DNA of 6,572 nucleotides, from positions 1 through 6,572 of the forward strand of contig CALMAR010000041.1 in the NCBI GenBank assembly GCA_937859855.1, given 5' to 3'. This DNA comes from an uncultured Kineosporia sp. (GTDB lineage: Bacteria > Actinomycetota > Actinomycetes > Actinomycetales > Kineosporiaceae). Position numbers and translations under genes: made by a program. Below, in pieces: positions 5,670 to 6,572 of this stretch (position 1 is the first letter of the stretch; each line of letters begins with the position of its first letter). The notes under the pieces were generated by a model. It was not told where the DNA came from and ran no database searches. It saw only the letters and a program-made list of their open reading frames with translations.

Positions 5670-5987
5670 AGGCGCCCGTCTGACGAGCGGGTTCTTCGAC
5701 TCCCTGGAGACCGTGCGCTACCCGAGCACCGCAGCGACGAGCTGCCATCGCGACGGGACTTCGAGATCGCCGATCTCCTCGGCATCGTGGAGCGAGTCCG
5801 CCAAGAATGGGACGACTTGCCACCGCTGATCATCGGCCGCGACGACTACCGGCAACTGATCACATCCGCGACCACCGTGTACGCCGTCACCGTCGACGCC
5901 CAGCTCGCCCCTGACGGCGTCATCGAACTCATCGACATCACCATCGACACCGACACGAGCTGGCCGGACGACACCGATCCTTACTGA
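5665..5987 (+). pseudogene. Family Y, copy 2, frameshifted
   Basis: This is a diverged homologue of the protein at 564-869. The start is GTG 5665 in the same context as copy 1 (CTCGTGAG). The first frame reads LTSGFFDSLET, equivalent to RTTEDFWASLDH in copy 1. At about 5710-5715 the homology moves to the next frame, continuing ALPEHRSDELPSRRDFEIAD and then WDDLPPLIIGRDDYRQLI to the stop at 5985-5987. If GT at 5713-5714 is treated as a two-base insertion, the join reads SLETALPEH, in exact register with SLDHALPGD in copy 1. From WDDLPPLI on, 27 of 50 residues match copy 1, and both end in a strand-like, Asp-rich tail. Without the frameshift fix only a truncated product is possible. The frame is open far upstream to 5331, but that part is antisense to the DUF5131 gene. 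Unlike copy 1 it has no upstream partner: its start abuts the DUF5131 N-terminus head to head. Confidence 0.65.
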
Positions 5988-6186
5988 TCAGGCGCTCAAC
6001 GGTGCCCGATGCACATACCAACCCAACAGACGTCATGTCGTGGGTGTAGGAGCTGCTACGCGACGGCTGCCGCTCCGGCCCCGTTCATCAGGGGGAACTG
6101 CCGGTCCACGCAGCTGAGCCCGGGGGGCTGCTGTACCTACGCAAGTCCATCCGTCAGGGAGCACGTCGGGCTGTCCGGGACCGAGC
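5988..6186. other. Intergenic region with a possible decayed reading frame
   Basis: No intact gene is present. On the plus strand, ATG 6035 begins MSWV and is then stopped by TAG at 6047-6049. The frame continues as ELLRDGCRSGPVHQGELP and GGLLYLRKSIRQGARRAVRD, which looks like natural protein with fair third-position G/C bias. A CAG-to-TAG change would explain the stop. Because the frame then runs antisense into the zinc-motif gene, it may equally be chance in high-GC DNA. Confidence 0.25.
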
Positions 6187-6572
6187 TCACCGTGCCGTGG
6201 ACCGGCAACCAGGTCCGGCCCCCAGGCGGATGCTCTCGGGGTTGGTCAACGGGCGCCCGCACACCGAGCACTGCGAAGTACCCAAACCCGAACCGCCCGC
6301 GGCGCCGGCGACGGGCTCACCCTCGCCAGCAGCTGCTCCAGGTCCGGCCGGGCCGACCGCGGCCGCTGGACCGGGGCCATTCGCCCGCTCCTGGCGCGGG
6401 CTGCCCTGGCCGCCGGCCGCGCGGGGGGCCGTTGGCCCCGCCCAAGCTCCGCCCACCCCCACACCCCGGCCCCCCCCACCCGGCACGCCGAGCCGGCCGA
6501 CGGGACCGACCGAGAGCCCCAGGTGGGGCTCGACGAACCTGGTGCTGCCGTACGGGAACAGCGGCGATGCCG
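6187..6572 (-). CDS. Protein with C-terminal DUF6011-like zinc-binding motif (5' end outside the window)
   Basis: This is the C-terminal 127 codons of a protein that continues past the right edge. Its last 28 residues hold CSVCGRPLTNPESIRLGAG followed by PGC, a C-x2-C-x17-C arrangement. CGRPLT-P-S-G-GP-C is the pattern of the small zinc-binding DUF6011 type, common in actinobacterial phages and plasmids. Upstream is a low-complexity Gly/Pro/Ala linker of about 65 residues in very G/C-rich DNA (82% GC over 6301-6360). Before that is a more normal sequence, FPYGSTRFVEPHLGLSV, coding to the window edge without a stop. A GTG at 6486 could be mistaken for the start, but the frame is open to 6570 with protein-like sequence, so the gene probably begins further right. 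Three of the four expected zinc ligands are visible. The role is unknown; such motifs often serve as a recognition or DNA-binding appendage. Confidence 0.55.
   Translation of the reverse strand, partial: ASPLFPYGSTRFVEPHLGLSVGPVGRLGVPGGGGRGVGVGGAWAGPTAPRAAGGQGSPRQERANGPGPAAAVGPAGPGAAAGEGEPVAGAAGGSGLGTSQCSVCGRPLTNPESIRLGAGPGCRSTAR

Noticed and set aside
6246..6479. Second minus-strand open frame over the zinc-motif gene
   Set aside because: It is an out-of-frame shadow in very G/C-rich DNA that lacks the Cys motif.
1..6572. CRISPR arrays, tRNA or rRNA genes, transposase or integrase genes
   Set aside because: No regularly spaced repeats, cloverleaf-like sequence, rRNA blocks or recombinase motifs were seen on either strand.

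Overview
The window looks like an accessory region of a high-GC actinobacterium (Streptomyces- or Pseudonocardiales-like). The signs are G/C-dominated third codon positions in the flanking genes, frequent GTG starts with 1- and 4-base gene overlaps, a Gram-positive-style lipobox, and a perfect actinobacterial SOS box. I see no tRNA, rRNA, CRISPR array, transposase or integrase. No species can be named from this sequence.

Layout. (1) At 1-153 (-) is the 5' end of a lipoprotein gene running off the left edge. (2) At 242-634 (+) is a small unrecognised gene whose 5' end is unclear and which may be frameshifted. It overlaps a 101-aa protein at 564-869 (+), here called family Y. (3) At 975-4065 (-) is a compact three-gene operon: a one-span membrane protein with a basic tail, then an ECF-type sigma factor, then a large DUF4407 coiled-coil membrane protein. 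The genes overlap by 1 and 4 bases, and the DUF4407 gene is clearly more AT-rich than the flanks. (4) At 4229-4842 (+), divergent from the operon, is an SOS-box promoter with two small overlapping genes. (5) At 4913-5669 (-) is a broken Gp37/Gp68 (DUF5131) gene, joined start to start with a second, frameshifted family Y copy at 5665-5987 (+). (6) At 6187-6572 (-) is the 3' part of a gene ending in a DUF6011-like zinc-binding motif.

The most promising candidate for an undescribed system is the operon at 975-4065. The order membrane protein, sigma factor, coiled-coil membrane protein suggests a sigma factor tied to an envelope complex, so membrane sensing may control transcription. The adjacent divergent DNA-damage-responsive promoter and the decayed phage-type genes point to an accessory or mobile neighbourhood. 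The functional link between the operon and the SOS genes is inference. The reading frames, overlaps, SOS box and frameshifts are visible in the sequence.
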